A stretch of 64,000 nucleotides of DNA, taken from contig JAKZZE010000031.1 in assembly GCA_024220505.1 (NCBI GenBank), forward strand, positions 124,001 through 188,000, in the 5' to 3' direction. The stretch comes from Rhizopus arrhizus (lineage: Eukaryota; Mucoromycota; Mucoromycetes; Mucorales; Rhizopodaceae). The translations under genes were made by a program, and so were the position numbers. Positions 11,027-21,831 of the stretch are shown one piece after another (position 1 is the stretch's first letter; each line of letters opens with the position of its first letter). The notes under the pieces are model-generated. The model made no database searches and was not told the origin of the DNA. It saw nothing but the letters and a program-made list of their open reading frames with translations.

Positions 11027-12280
11027 AGGCCCTCATTTTGTTTCGAGAGCTCTACTACAAACGAAATGCTTATGAGCTTAAAGTGAAGTACACTGAGCAA
11101 ATCGGAATTCATGTTGGATTTCGAAAAGCAACCAACATAAACTCCTCTGATGGTCATGCCCATGCTCTAATTTAGCTTCATATATAATGATCATTGCTAG
11201 TTTTCGAAGAAAAAATGGTTTAAAAAGATTATGGCTCTCGATATACGTCCATACCATGAGTGATGACAATGCCCTCCTTGCTATTTCTACATGCTTAAGT
11301 TCAGATTAACCAATGCGTGCTTTTCTATAAAAAGTCCGCAGTAGCCAATCTTCAGAGTTATCCTATACCCATGTTGTGCTACGTTCAAGAATGTAGAAAA
11401 TTTGAAAAATAAGAAAGTGAGCATTAGAAAATCGAATCCTATTAAAAGAAACAATGATTGAATCTTTTGTCTTCAAATTGAGCTTAAGATCATCACGAAG
11501 AATTTTTTTTCAAAGACTTGGTCATGACCTTTGTCTAACATTGGACAATTCTTAATACTATTAAGGTTATTTAAAGGCAATTGATTAGAAATACAAAGCA
11601 ACCTGAATCGTATTAAACGAATTTTTCTATGTTTTTCTTGTTTATTTATCTAAAAAATGAAACATGGGGTCACCATCAGCCATTGTCAGACATCATGTAT
11701 CTTTCTTCCCAAATTTGATAAACAGAACATAATCAGAGTAAAAAATAAATAAATTGAAAACCTTAAAGAATACAGCGTGCGCTACTCAAGGCTTATTAAT
11801 TACAATTATTCTAAATCACACGTTTATGCAACCCTTTTGTTTTTAATGAGCATTACTTGATTATGAATAATGAACAGGAAGAAAATATGAGTCAGAAGCA
11901 AAACTTGGTAAATAGACAGAGCTTTTGATGCATTTCTATTAGGCCTTGATCTATTTGACAACGAAATTATGCTTTTAGCTAGAAGCAAAGGATACGTCAA
12001 CAAATTCATGAACAAAGTGTACCTATTTAAGCTATTGTACTCATTCTACTCAATGCATTTCGCTCTCAAACATTTCTTCAGAGGATCTAATTCATTCAAA
12101 ATAAACCACTATGCGTTTTGGCTCTTTTTGTGGCAAGAACAACTTGAGATTTATGAAAAGCGACAATATGATGAGAAGAATACGAAATGATGGTTACCTA
12201 ATGCTATTGATACTTTCTGTTTATTAAATATTTATTTTAGACAAACATTATCTGATTCTGAAGAAGAGTACGACTTTTAA
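11027..12280 (+). pseudogene. Possible decayed or fragmented gene of unknown function
   Basis: Two stretches read like real protein in one direction but cannot be joined into one open gene. At about 11027-11175, after an AG acceptor-like site, the frame gives LFRELYYKRNAYELKVKY followed by EQIGIHVGFRKATN and ends in a stop. At about 11921-12190 it gives DLFDNEIMLLARSKGYVNKF, then LLYSFYSMHFALKHFFRG and HYAFWLFLWQEQLEIYEKRQ. A last piece, LSDSEEEYDF plus stop, lies after a possible intron at about 12240-12280. The sequence between is full of stops. The aromatic/basic composition and acidic tail could be the end of a transposase-like protein, but I recognise no family. Confidence 0.3.
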
Positions 12281-12283
12281 AAG

Positions 12284-13409
12284 TGATAACAAACAATTTG
12301 AAACGTTGTTCTCTTATCGATAAAGTAGTTGCATCGTCGCCATCCCCTTAACCTCTGGCTAATTGTGATATATAAAAAAACAATGTTAGTAAATGAAAGT
12401 ATGCATAATGCATAATTGAAATGAAGGCCAAATTAATATATCCTTTGTTCTAGATCTCACCCAGCACTTGAAAATTAAATGTTCTTGATACATTTGGAGC
12501 TTTCCAGATCTATTGACAAATGTAACCAAATGAGGAGGGTTTATACTTTTGGTCAACGCTTCATAATAGAGAAATAGCCAGTTCTTTTTTTTTGAAGAGA
12601 TTTCCTAAACAGTGTATGATAACATCAATCGGTGTACATAAGCCAGTTTTCACTTTGATAATTACGATAGATGAATAGTGTTTGAATCTGCTTTGAGTTG
12701 AACATGTATCATATATAAAGTATCTTTGATAAATACCTAAAAATACTGTGATTCCTTATTTATTTCTACTTTGATAAATGTCTTTTGTTTCAAATATGAA
12801 TTCCTGTAGACATTAAATAAAATATTTTTTTTACAAAGTTGAAACATAATATTCAAATGAAAAAATATAAAAGTTTATTCCGAAAAAGAAAATTGCAACA
12901 TATATGATTATGTAACATATTCATATCATAATACACACAGCCTCATTTGCCATACTACTTGATCTCACTAGCTTAAAATTAAACTATTCTTGGCTGTCAA
13001 AAAATAAATGTAGTACTATAGATCACAGAAGGAAATGATAACATGAGTTGTTTTGATGAGTAATATCTTTGTCTGTTTTAATACAAATAGACATCTTTTT
13101 TTTTTGTTTCTGTAGTGAGTTACAATAATGGCAAAATTCTCCTTTCAGTAAAGTAAAGCATTAAAAACTTTAAACAATGGGAAAAAAAAAAGTTGATTTC
13201 GGAAAATATTGGCCAATTGCAAAAGTTTAGTTTTCTACAAGATTCCAATTTTATGATTGTAGCATATGACGTGAATTGGGATTTTGCGGGGCATGCCTAA
13301 TAGGGTAGCTATCAATACAAAAAAAGAAAATCTATAATAATGACCCTGAATTAAGTACTGCATCTATATAAACCCTTTCTTTCCTTTCTTTCTCTCTTTT
13401 TAAACAAAG
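12284..13409. other. AT-rich intergenic region upstream of the sugar transporter
   Basis: No coding signal, RNA gene or repeat was recognised. A pyrimidine tract (13377-13400) precedes the transporter start codon. Confidence 0.45.
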
Positions 13410-15062
13410 ATGTACAACATATACAATCATTTCACTGGTAATGATCTTGTCCTTATGATCAATCTTGCTGCTGGTCTCAGCATTTTCTTCTTTGGAGTAA
13501 GTTTATTTTACATGATTATTTCTTGTGTTGACATTTAAAAGTATGATCAAGGTGTAATGGGTGGAGTGAACATATCGCCTGATTATGTTAAATTGATGGG
13601 GCTTGAATCAAACGAAGCTTTATTGGGTGGTGTGGTAGCTGTTTATTATGCGGGAACATTGATCGGTGCTTTAATGGGCGGTTGGATCGGTGACAAAATC
13701 GGTCGTATCAAGACGGTTGTCCTTGGATCAGCTATTGGTATCATCGGTGCTTGTTTACAAACTTCTGCTCAAAATGTTGCTTGGATGATCTGTTCTCGTA
13801 TCATCACAGGCGTAGGGACCGGTCACTTGTAAGTTTTTTTTTTTGGTTGTCTTTATGTAAACTAACATTTGAATGGATAGAAATGCTATTGTGCCTGTAT
13901 GGAGTGCGGAGACATCTCATCATACATCCCGAGGAAAGATGATTGCCATGGAATTCACTTTGAATATTTTCGGCGTCGTTGTCGCTGTAAGTTTGAACAC
14001 ATCTAAAAAAGTAGATTGCGAAATTAAAAAGACGATTAGTATTGGCTAGCATACGGCTTAGGCTTCACTGAAGGAAGTTTCCGCTGGAGATTCCCTATTG
14101 CGTTTCAGTTGGTTCCTCTTATTGCTCTAGCCATCATCATCAATTTCTTTCCAGAGTCGCCTCGATGGTTATTAAAAAAGGGTCGTACAGAAGAAGGTTT
14201 AAAAATTCTGGCAGCTCTCCGAGGTAACGGGGATCCAAACCATCCAGATGTTCAGCAAGAGTACAATGATATCATCACCTCCATCAAGGAAGAAGAAAGT
14301 GAAGGTGAACCAGGCTATTTCAGCATGCTCTTTCGTCATGATTCTCTCAATATCCCACGCCGAGTTCATCTCTCCATCTGGTTACAGATCGTTCAAGAAT
14401 TGACAGGTATTGGGGTCATCACAGTCTATGCACCCACTGTCTTTCAAAGCGCCGGATTTTCAGAACGCACATCTCAGTTGCTTTCAGGTATCAATGATAT
14501 CACCTATATGCTCTCTACCTTAGTTGCTGTCTTCACTCTGGACAAATGGGGACGACGATTCACCCTGTTTTATGGCGCCGTCTGTCAAGGTATCTCGCTT
14601 ATCCTTGTCGCTGTCTTGACAAAGCCAGATATCATGGCCCAAAATCCACTGGGTTACGGTATCGGTGCGACCGTCTTTACCTTTCTTTATACAGCTTTCT
14701 TTGGCATGACCTGGTTAACTGTGCCCTGGTTATATCCTGTCGAAATCTACCCTACCAAGGTACGTGCAAAGGGTGGTGCATGGAGCGTGGTCGGTTGGTC
14801 GATTGGTAACGCTCTTGTCATGGAAATCACACCTCCTATGATTGCCGGAATTGGATGGATCACGTTTTTGATCTTTGGTGCCTTCAATTTCTTGGCTATT
14901 CCTTTTGTATATGCATTGTATCCTGAGACAAGTAACAAGACTTTGGAAGAATTAGACGTTGTCTTTTCAACCAAGTCTTGTTTGGTTTGGAATGCCGAAA
15001 AGGAGTTGGCCCAATTGAATTCAACAGGATCAAGTTTTGAAGAAAAGACAAAGAAAATATAA
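13410..15062 (+). CDS. MFS sugar transporter (sugar porter family)
   Basis: Four exons: 13410-13496, 13542-13828, 13881-13986 and 14040-15062, giving 500 aa; the introns are 45-53 bp. Sugar porter hallmarks are present: YDQGVMGG in TM1, GGWIGDKIGR in the loop between TM2 and TM3, PESPRWLL after TM6, VQELTGIGVI in TM7 (normally QQxTG, here Q-E), DKWGRR between TM8 and TM9, and PETSNKTLEELD after TM12. About twelve hydrophobic segments are seen. The likely role is proton-coupled uptake of hexose or another small sugar at the plasma membrane; the substrate cannot be assigned. The central loop is acidic (TSIKEEESEGEPG). Start chosen because it gives a short N-terminal tail just before TM1. Confidence 0.9.
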
Positions 15063-15566
15063 ATTGGTTGATAGGAAGGCACAAAGAAAAAGAATGAACG
15101 GTTTCTTAAATTATGTTGTACAATAGTTTTTCGTTTTAATATATCCCCTCGAAAAAAAATTAATTAATAATAAATGTGTGTGTGTTTTTTTTTATAGAAT
15201 GCTTGTTCATGATATGAACTTCAAACCAGAATCATGTTGACTGATTGTCTATAGATGAAGTTGATTTATCAAAAATAGTATTGTTTAAATTTTAAAGCAT
15301 TACAAGTCGTTCCATCGTCTGTAATGATTTTTTGTATTGAATTAAGCGCATATAAGCTGATATTTGAAAATAAAGATACCAGTTAAATCAAAAGGTCAAT
15401 AAAAAGATCGTGAAAATACTATATATCATCTTGGTAAATATTTACCTCTTGATAAAACAGCAAAAGTAATAGAGCATTAATCAAAGAAAATGCGCCTTTA
15501 TTAACTATATAAAGAATTCTCAAATACAAAGTATATCTTTTTTAACATTATTATAAAAAACTAATA
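15063..15566. other. Intergenic region, transporter to oxidoreductase
   Basis: AT-rich spacer with a short GT repeat near 15174-15186 and several AATAAA-like signals after the transporter stop. No gene is seen. Confidence 0.45.
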
Positions 15567-16958
15567 ATGCAAGTACTGTTCGTAAAAAAGCCAGGTACAA
15601 GTATCCAAATGCTACAAAAAGGATTTATTGACGTTTTTTTTTTATTAAAAAAAAAGGAGCTGATTCCAAGTTTGTTTTGGAAGAATGGGATATGCCTATT
15701 CCAAAAGAAACAGAGGTGTTGGTTCAAGTAATGTTATATCATAGATTCGTTTCATTCTGGATGACCTTTCCCTTCTTTATAGGTCAAATGTTTCGGCTTG
15801 AACAGAATGGATATTGCTCAGAGGAATGGTACATACCCAGTACCATTACCCGAAAAATCCTTGATAGGAGTGGAAGTTTCGGGCATCGTCCAATCCATAG
15901 GCAAAAATGGTAAAAAAAAAAAAAAAAAAGAGTCTACACTTGTACTAACATCTTTTGTTAGTCACTCTGTTCAAGCCAGGAGACGCGGTGTTTGGGCTAT
16001 TGCCTGCTGGTGGTGGCTATGCCGAATATGCCGTGATGGAAGAGTGCCTCGCGATGCACAAACCTGAAAAACTCACATTTGAAGAGGCATCTTCTATTCC
16101 AGAGACTTGGTTTGTAGCCTATCAAGCGCTTCATCTCGTTGGAGAGATGAGGAAAGGAGAGAGCGTGCTGATACACGCTGGTGCTTCGGGTGTAGGAATT
16201 GCTGCAATTCAGTTGGCTAAAGAAGCAGAAGCGCAAGTTTTAGTTTATAAACCCTGGACTGACTTACTCATACCTTCTTTATTGTCACCAGAGGAAGTAT
16301 TTACGTTACTGTAGGATCCGACGAGAAAGTCAAGTTTTGCGAAAGCATTGGAGCTACAAGAGGATTAAATTACAAAACTCACAACTGGAAAAACAAGGTA
16401 AATTAAACATGGATGGTGCTCTGTGGTTAATATTGGTTTTAAGATTAAAGAATTGACAAATGATAAAGGTGTTGATATTATCATTGACTTTGTTGGTAGA
16501 GATTATTGGAAACATAACATTGATAGCTTAGCTATTGATGGCCGAATGGTTATCTTAGCTTATTTAAGCGGTAGGAAACATTCTTTAGTGATCATACTTA
16601 CATGCAATCCATATACTTCTAAAGGCCCTGACATCGAAAACATGCATCTCTCAGATTTTGTCATTAAAAGAATCAGCGTAAACTATTGAAAAATCATTCT
16701 CGCGCTTTGAGAATTTTATACATGTTTCAATAGATAAGAGGATCAAACCTGCGTGACAGAAGTTTAAAATATCAAAGTGAATTAAGAAATCAAGTCTATA
16801 ACAATGTAGTATTGAAACATTTCGCAAGAGAGGATGGCAAATTAAAAGTTATTGTCAATAAAGTGTTTCAATGGGAAGATATTGCTGATGCCCATCATTA
16901 TCTTGAAAGTAATAAGTCCATTGGCAAGATCGTTGTCAGAATAACAAATAATCAATAA
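15567..16958 (+). CDS. Zinc-less MDR quinone oxidoreductase, PIG3/TP53I3-like
   Basis: Eight exons are inferred: 15567-15594, 15657-15727, 15783-15909, 15962-16232, 16292-16397, 16444-16570, 16625-16677 and 16734-16958. They sum to 1008 nt and encode 335 aa, close to human PIG3 (332). Family blocks include LNRMDIAQRNGTYP, GVEVSGIV, LLPAGGGYAEY, IPETWFVAYQALHLVG, the NADPH-binding loop IHAGASGVGIAAIQLAK, VTVGSDEKVKFCESIGA and HHYLESNKSIGKIVV. Such enzymes reduce quinones or activated C=C bonds with NADPH. Intron 4 works only with a GC donor (GCAAGT at 16233); GT sites nearby give a wrong frame. It lies about 1.9 kb before the P450 gene of the array; a shared pathway is possible but unproven. 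Confidence 0.82.
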
Positions 16959-17123
16959 TAAAAAAAAAAAGCAAGAGTTGCTCCACAGTCCACAAACAAA
17001 ATCAAATAGTGTGTATATATTCCCAATCTTTTATTTTCTTTTCTGCAATAAAAAACTCGAATTTATTTTTCCTATTATTCAAAGAGATCTTTAGTCTTAC
17101 TTTCCGTCTATTCATACAGCATT

Positions 17124-17754
17124 TCAACTTACGGGAATTTCGACTTCACCAGCATCGATGGCATCGCAAAGATCCTTGGGGTTTTGACCTTCGACAGTAC
17201 AACCAACAGAGAATGCAGTACCAAGGATTTCCTTGACAGTACCCTTGAGTTCACGAGCCAAAGACTTGAAACGCATGGTACGGGCAATTTCAATAACATC
17301 ATCAAGAGAGATGTTACCAGAGTGCTTGATGTTCTTTTCCTTCTTGCGGTCACGAAGAGGTTCCTTGAGAGCCTTGATGACCAAAGAGGAAGCAGAGGGA
17401 ACAACGGAAACTTGGGCTTGACGGTTTTGAATGGTCAATTGGACAGTGACACGGAGACCTTTCCAGTCCTTGGTACCCTTGGCGATATCTTCACCAACCT
17501 TCTTGGGGGACAAACCAAGAGGACCGATCTTGGGAGCTATGTAAAAGATGTTCAATCGTCAGTGTCAAACTCTAAACATTGAATTTTTTTGTTGATTTAC
17601 CAAGTGCACTAGAAGCACCAACTTCACCACCTATAATAGACAATGCATGTTAATCCCATTTCCTTTTTCAATTCTTCATTTCCAAATGTTGAATCTTACC
17701 AGTGGCACGAAGATAGATAATCTTAACCTCAGAGGGATCGAACTTGGGAGGCAT
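17124..17754 (-). CDS. RPL12: 60S ribosomal protein L12 (uL11)
   Basis: Three exons on the minus strand: 17754-17700, 17630-17601 and 17536-17124, giving 165 aa, the same length as yeast Rpl12. The protein begins [20 protein letters not shown], continues with [20 protein letters not shown] and [20 protein letters not shown], and ends [20 protein letters not shown]. It binds the GTPase-associated centre of the large rRNA and supports the ribosomal stalk. Two introns close to the start codon are usual for ribosomal protein genes. It converges with the oxidoreductase gene (about 165 bp between stops). It is the last single-copy gene before the tandem array. Confidence 0.95.
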
Positions 17755-18374
17755 CTATAGTATGATGAATGTTTTAGATGTTGGATGGATGGATGAATAT
17801 CTTTCTCTAACCTTTAAATGTGGAGAAAGAGAGGAGGATTTTCAGCAGTTGCCTGCCAACCATTTTCTTTGCGAAAAAAAAAAACAAGGCAAAAGCATAT
17901 TAAAGTCCCGAACATGCTCGGCCAAGTCGCGTCGGCTTTATTTTTCTATTTTCCTGAACTCAAGCACTGACATCAACGTATTAGTATCATTAGCAATGAT
18001 CTATCGATGAACTTTCCTTGGGACTTGTGCTATTCCTGTAATTTCATTCGTTCATGGTTGTTCCTTCTGATTAGGTCTATTTTACTCTATCATGAACTAC
18101 GTGATTCGTTTTATTCTTGTACAAATACTGTATAAAGAAAGCTTAAGAAAAGCATCGAACTGTTCAAATACCATTTTTAGGTAACATTTTTTTTTTTGCA
18201 TTATGAAGCAGTATTTGACAGCAAATAGAAATGCTAGATTATTCAAAATTCTTTGTGATGCTGCTTTGTTTTCCTTTTAATTATATGGAAATAAAATTTT
18301 GTTTATTAAAAAAAAAGGGATGATTCACTTTCACAAGATTTTTCTAGAAAGGGGTCAGATCTTTTTTTAATAGT

Positions 18375-18486
18375 ATATTATGCTTCAAGAGCAGAAATAA
18401 CCCCCTTGCACCAAATGCATCTTTCACTGTGCATATAAAGTGCAATCACATACTCAAATTGCATTCAATCAATATTTATAAAATAT
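18375..18486. promoter_or_regulatory. About 112-bp inverted segment upstream of P450 copy 1
   Basis: In units 2-4 the block ahead of the P450 start reads ACACTTTATATGCA..., then GGGTTATTT.TGCTCTTGAAG. In unit 1 the reverse complement is present (CTTCAAGAGCAGAAATAACC ... TGCATATAAAGTG), flanked by ATATT and AATAT. The segment lies about 350-460 bp before the ATG, so it may change promoter polarity or element spacing. No transcription factor site is claimed. Confidence 0.8.
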
Positions 18487-18834
18487 AGAATTGCTTTAAA
18501 ATAGCCTATATCATTTGATTAACATAAAAATCAATGTATCAATAAACAAAAATCAGGCAAGGCTTTTTTGTCTATTTTATTTAACAAATATAGCAAAAAA
18601 AAAGGATGGTAAATTGCTGTTTGATGGCGTGTTTGCATTAAATACATTTTCTTTGCGACCCAATGAAATATATGCAAAAGACATAAACGGATGCATGGAA
18701 CATGCAAATTGGCCTTTTGAAAGTAAATATTATTTTGTTAATTTCATTTATTGAGGGGCTATAAATGTATAAATCAAATATGATCAATTATTGAGAGTTA
18801 ACCTACTTTTTATTATCTATTCAAACATAAAAAG

Positions 18835-20930
18835 ATGGAAGGTTTGGTTGCAAGGTATAATATGGCACTTGAAGGATTACTACCGCTGTTTCAAAAGAGA
18901 TCAAAGTCTTCTTACATTGTCGCTGCTATTCTTTTGATTACTGCCAAGCAAATTTATTCTTTCTTTCGAGTACCCACCAACCTTCGTCACTTTCCCAGTG
19001 TATCTTTTTTTGCCATGGCTAAATCACTTTTAACAAGCGAACCACCTTACAGTCGATTTAAGAGAATTATACTTCCTGCTATACAAGAGGGAAATGGATT
19101 TTATATTGTAAGATACTTACCTTTGTATGTGCTCTATTTCTAATTTTATTATTTAGAGCAAAATACCTATTGATTGGACGGTTTATATTACGAACCCAGT
19201 GGCTGCTAAACAATTTTTACTGAAATCAAGTAAAATATCATGGCAATTTTCATAATATATACTTACTGTAAAAAAAGATAATTTTCCTAAATCGCATCGT
19301 GGATTTGACATTGTTGGTGACAAAAGTCCAGCTGTACAGTTCGTGGGTCGTGATAATATTGTTTTATCAAATGGAGAAGTATGGAAAAAGCAACGAAAGG
19401 TAAAAGCGTAATGAGTGATAAGGATCTATGACACTCATCATAGTAGATTATGAACCCTGTTTTTCATCGTTCAATGCCTATCAAAACTGTAGCTAGTTTG
19501 GTTCCACTGCTTTTCTCGGCTATTGAAGAAACAAATGGTAGAATTCTGATTACTCCAAAGTTAAAGAATTTCACTCTCGATGCGCTTGGACTTACAATCC
19601 TTGGTACGCTCGTGATTTTTTAGATATGAAAGGATAATTTTTTCGTTGCTAAACAGTACAATATCTTTAGACTTTGACTTCAAGGCGCTCCAAGGGGATC
19701 CTGATAATTGGACATCAACTTACAGGCTGGTGATGCAATCCTTATTTGACCCTTTAATTAATGTATTTTCTGCCGCGGAACGCTTATTAGCTTATGTGTA
19801 TCCCAAAAGAAGAAGAAGCGCTGATGCTGTTGCAAAATTAAATGCGAATTTTGATCGAGTAATAAGCAAGAAACGTGAGGAACTTCAAAATGGCATTTTT
19901 AGTAATAAGCCTGATAATGAAAAAGACTTGGTTACTTTGATGTTGGAAGCAGGAATGCAAGAAGATATTTCGATATCGAATGAGGAATTGAGGGTAATGT
20001 ATATTATTTTTATTGTAATAAAGAGAACCTTGCTAATCCTTATCATTTTTTTTGCACAGAGTAACATGGCAATTTTATTTTTGGCAGGTAAGTCAGACTT
20101 TTGAAGTCCGTCCTGCTCTATAACTAAAATATGATACTTAGGATATGATAGTACCTCTAACACGTTATCTTTCTGTCTATACCATCTAGCCAAAAACAAG
20201 GTAACTCTTTAAAGAAACAAAAAAAAAAATCAATATCTTTGTTAACCTTGAGTGATTGTGCTTATTTTGTAGCGTGTACAGCAAAAGTTAAGAGAGGAAA
20301 TAATCAATGTACTTGGAGATGATGATATGGATATTGTTCCTTCTTTAGAAGAGCTGAAACAGATGAAATACATGAACATGGTCATCAAAGAGGTACATGA
20401 TACATTCCCTTATAAAGAAGAAGTATCTAACCTGCATTGACTAGAATCTTCGACATAACATGCCTGTTGATTTGCTATTACCATGCAAAACGACTGAAGA
20501 CACATTCGTGGCAGATACTTTTATTCCAAAGGGCACAAATATTTCAGTTGATGCAGGTGCTCTTCACCGTGATCCAAGAAGCTGGAAAGATCCTGATGAA
20601 TTCGTGCCTGAAAGATTCGAAGATGATGGAGAACAAAAGGATCATGAGGGTTTAACATGGGTTCCATTCAGCAATGGAACACGACAGTGCATTGGAAGGA
20701 ACTTTAGCTTAATGAAGCAAAGGCTTGTTTTGACCATGTTATGTAAGTCTATTTTATTCTCTTTTTTTTCTATGCTATACATGTAGCTAAACCCTACCTT
20801 TTTATTTACAGTGAGAAAGTATGAGGTTGATTTGCCAAAGGATTCTATCCATTATGATCATATTATATACGAACAACCACTTTATATTTGTCCCGATTCG
20901 TTAGAATTGATATTCACAAAGCGTTACTAA
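18835..20930 (+). CDS. Cytochrome P450, copy 1
   Basis: Ten exons: 18835-19107, 19157-19229, 19278-19399, 19447-19603, 19671-19993, 20060-20087, 20142-20200, 20273-20392, 20445-20742 and 20812-20930, which sum to 523 codons plus stop. An N-terminal anchor (about residues 26-44) is followed by the VPTNLRHFPS hinge. The I-helix oxygen-binding motif is AGYDSTS (325-331), the K-helix ExxR is ENLR (385-388), the PERF motif is FVPERF, and the heme loop is FSNGTRQCIG with Cys467 as thiolate ligand. All key residues are present, so it should be an active ER monooxygenase. The acceptor for exon 5 must be CTTTAG at 19665-19670; the CAG just upstream gives a stop. Substrate and P450 family number are unknown. 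It faces an MpaB-like oxygenase gene. Confidence 0.92.
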
Positions 20931-21831
20931 ATTGACTTTTATTTTGAATGAAATAAAATTACAGAAAAACCTTATCCAAATGGGTACGAAGGGGTAATCC
21001 TGTGTTCTAAATTATTGTGTCAACAAAAACAAAAGTGGAAGGGAAAAGAAAGGACTCATGATTTATATCTTATGCTAGAGGATATATGCATTTAGCAGCC
21101 TATTTCAATTATTTTATTTCAAAAAAGAGTGTATATATATATATAAATATATAAAAGAAAACAAGCTTATTCATCTTTCAGTTTACTAAAACCAATGGCT
21201 CATATATCATTAACATGCTTTGCCATTTGATATTAATAGAACTTTACCTCCTGAGAGCGAGAAGATACAATCTATTTTTCAAATCTAGTATTTTTATTGA
21301 TACAGTCCTCTCTCTCTTCTTCTTTTTAAGACGTCATTAAGATATCTCAATTTGATTTAGTTATATTTGAATAAAACACATCTGCAGACAACTGCGAGAT
21401 GACAATGAAGAGAGCATACTGGATGTGACCATTCATTTAACATGTACTTTCGGTTATTATAATAGTAACACATATAACCTAATTCTCCATTTCCTAATTA
21501 TGCAAGCCTTTTTTATATGACAATAAGCATGATAGATGCGGTAAATCGAAATCATGGAATGGCATTTAGATTTGGGCTATAAGGATGAGCGCATGATACG
21601 GGAAATCGGATTACAATGAAACAAAACGACTTTTACAAGCAAATCCATTTGGAAATTCGGTTGTCTTTCAGTTCAAGGGTAAGCTAAGGAGATAATAATA
21701 ATAATAATAAAAAGACATGACCATCGATCACTCCCTATCTATTCTTCATAATTGCATCTCAAAATGAGCAATTTGATTAAAATAAAATGTATAGGCATTT
21801 ATTAACACTGTTGTTTTACAAGTAAATGCTC
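20931..21831. other. Spacer between the convergent P450 and MpaB-like genes, unit 1
   Basis: About 0.9 kb with no open gene. Equivalent spacers in units 2-4 are 0.86-0.9 kb and very similar, notably the stretch around 21360-21720 (GATGCGGTAAATCGAAATC and GATACGGGAAATCGGATTAC are kept). Since the units are recent duplicates, this similarity need not mean function. Confidence 0.5.

Noticed and set aside
18515..18754. 79-codon frame before P450 copy 1 (similar ones at 34398 and 49404)
   Set aside because: The frame is not kept among the four units (length and reading change with the A-run), so it is probably leader or promoter sequence.
19646..19670. CAG acceptor followed by a Met-containing reading of P450 exon 5
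   Set aside because: Using this CAG puts the exon out of frame with a stop; the CTTTAG 14 bases later keeps frame and gives the expected DFDFKAL segment in all copies.
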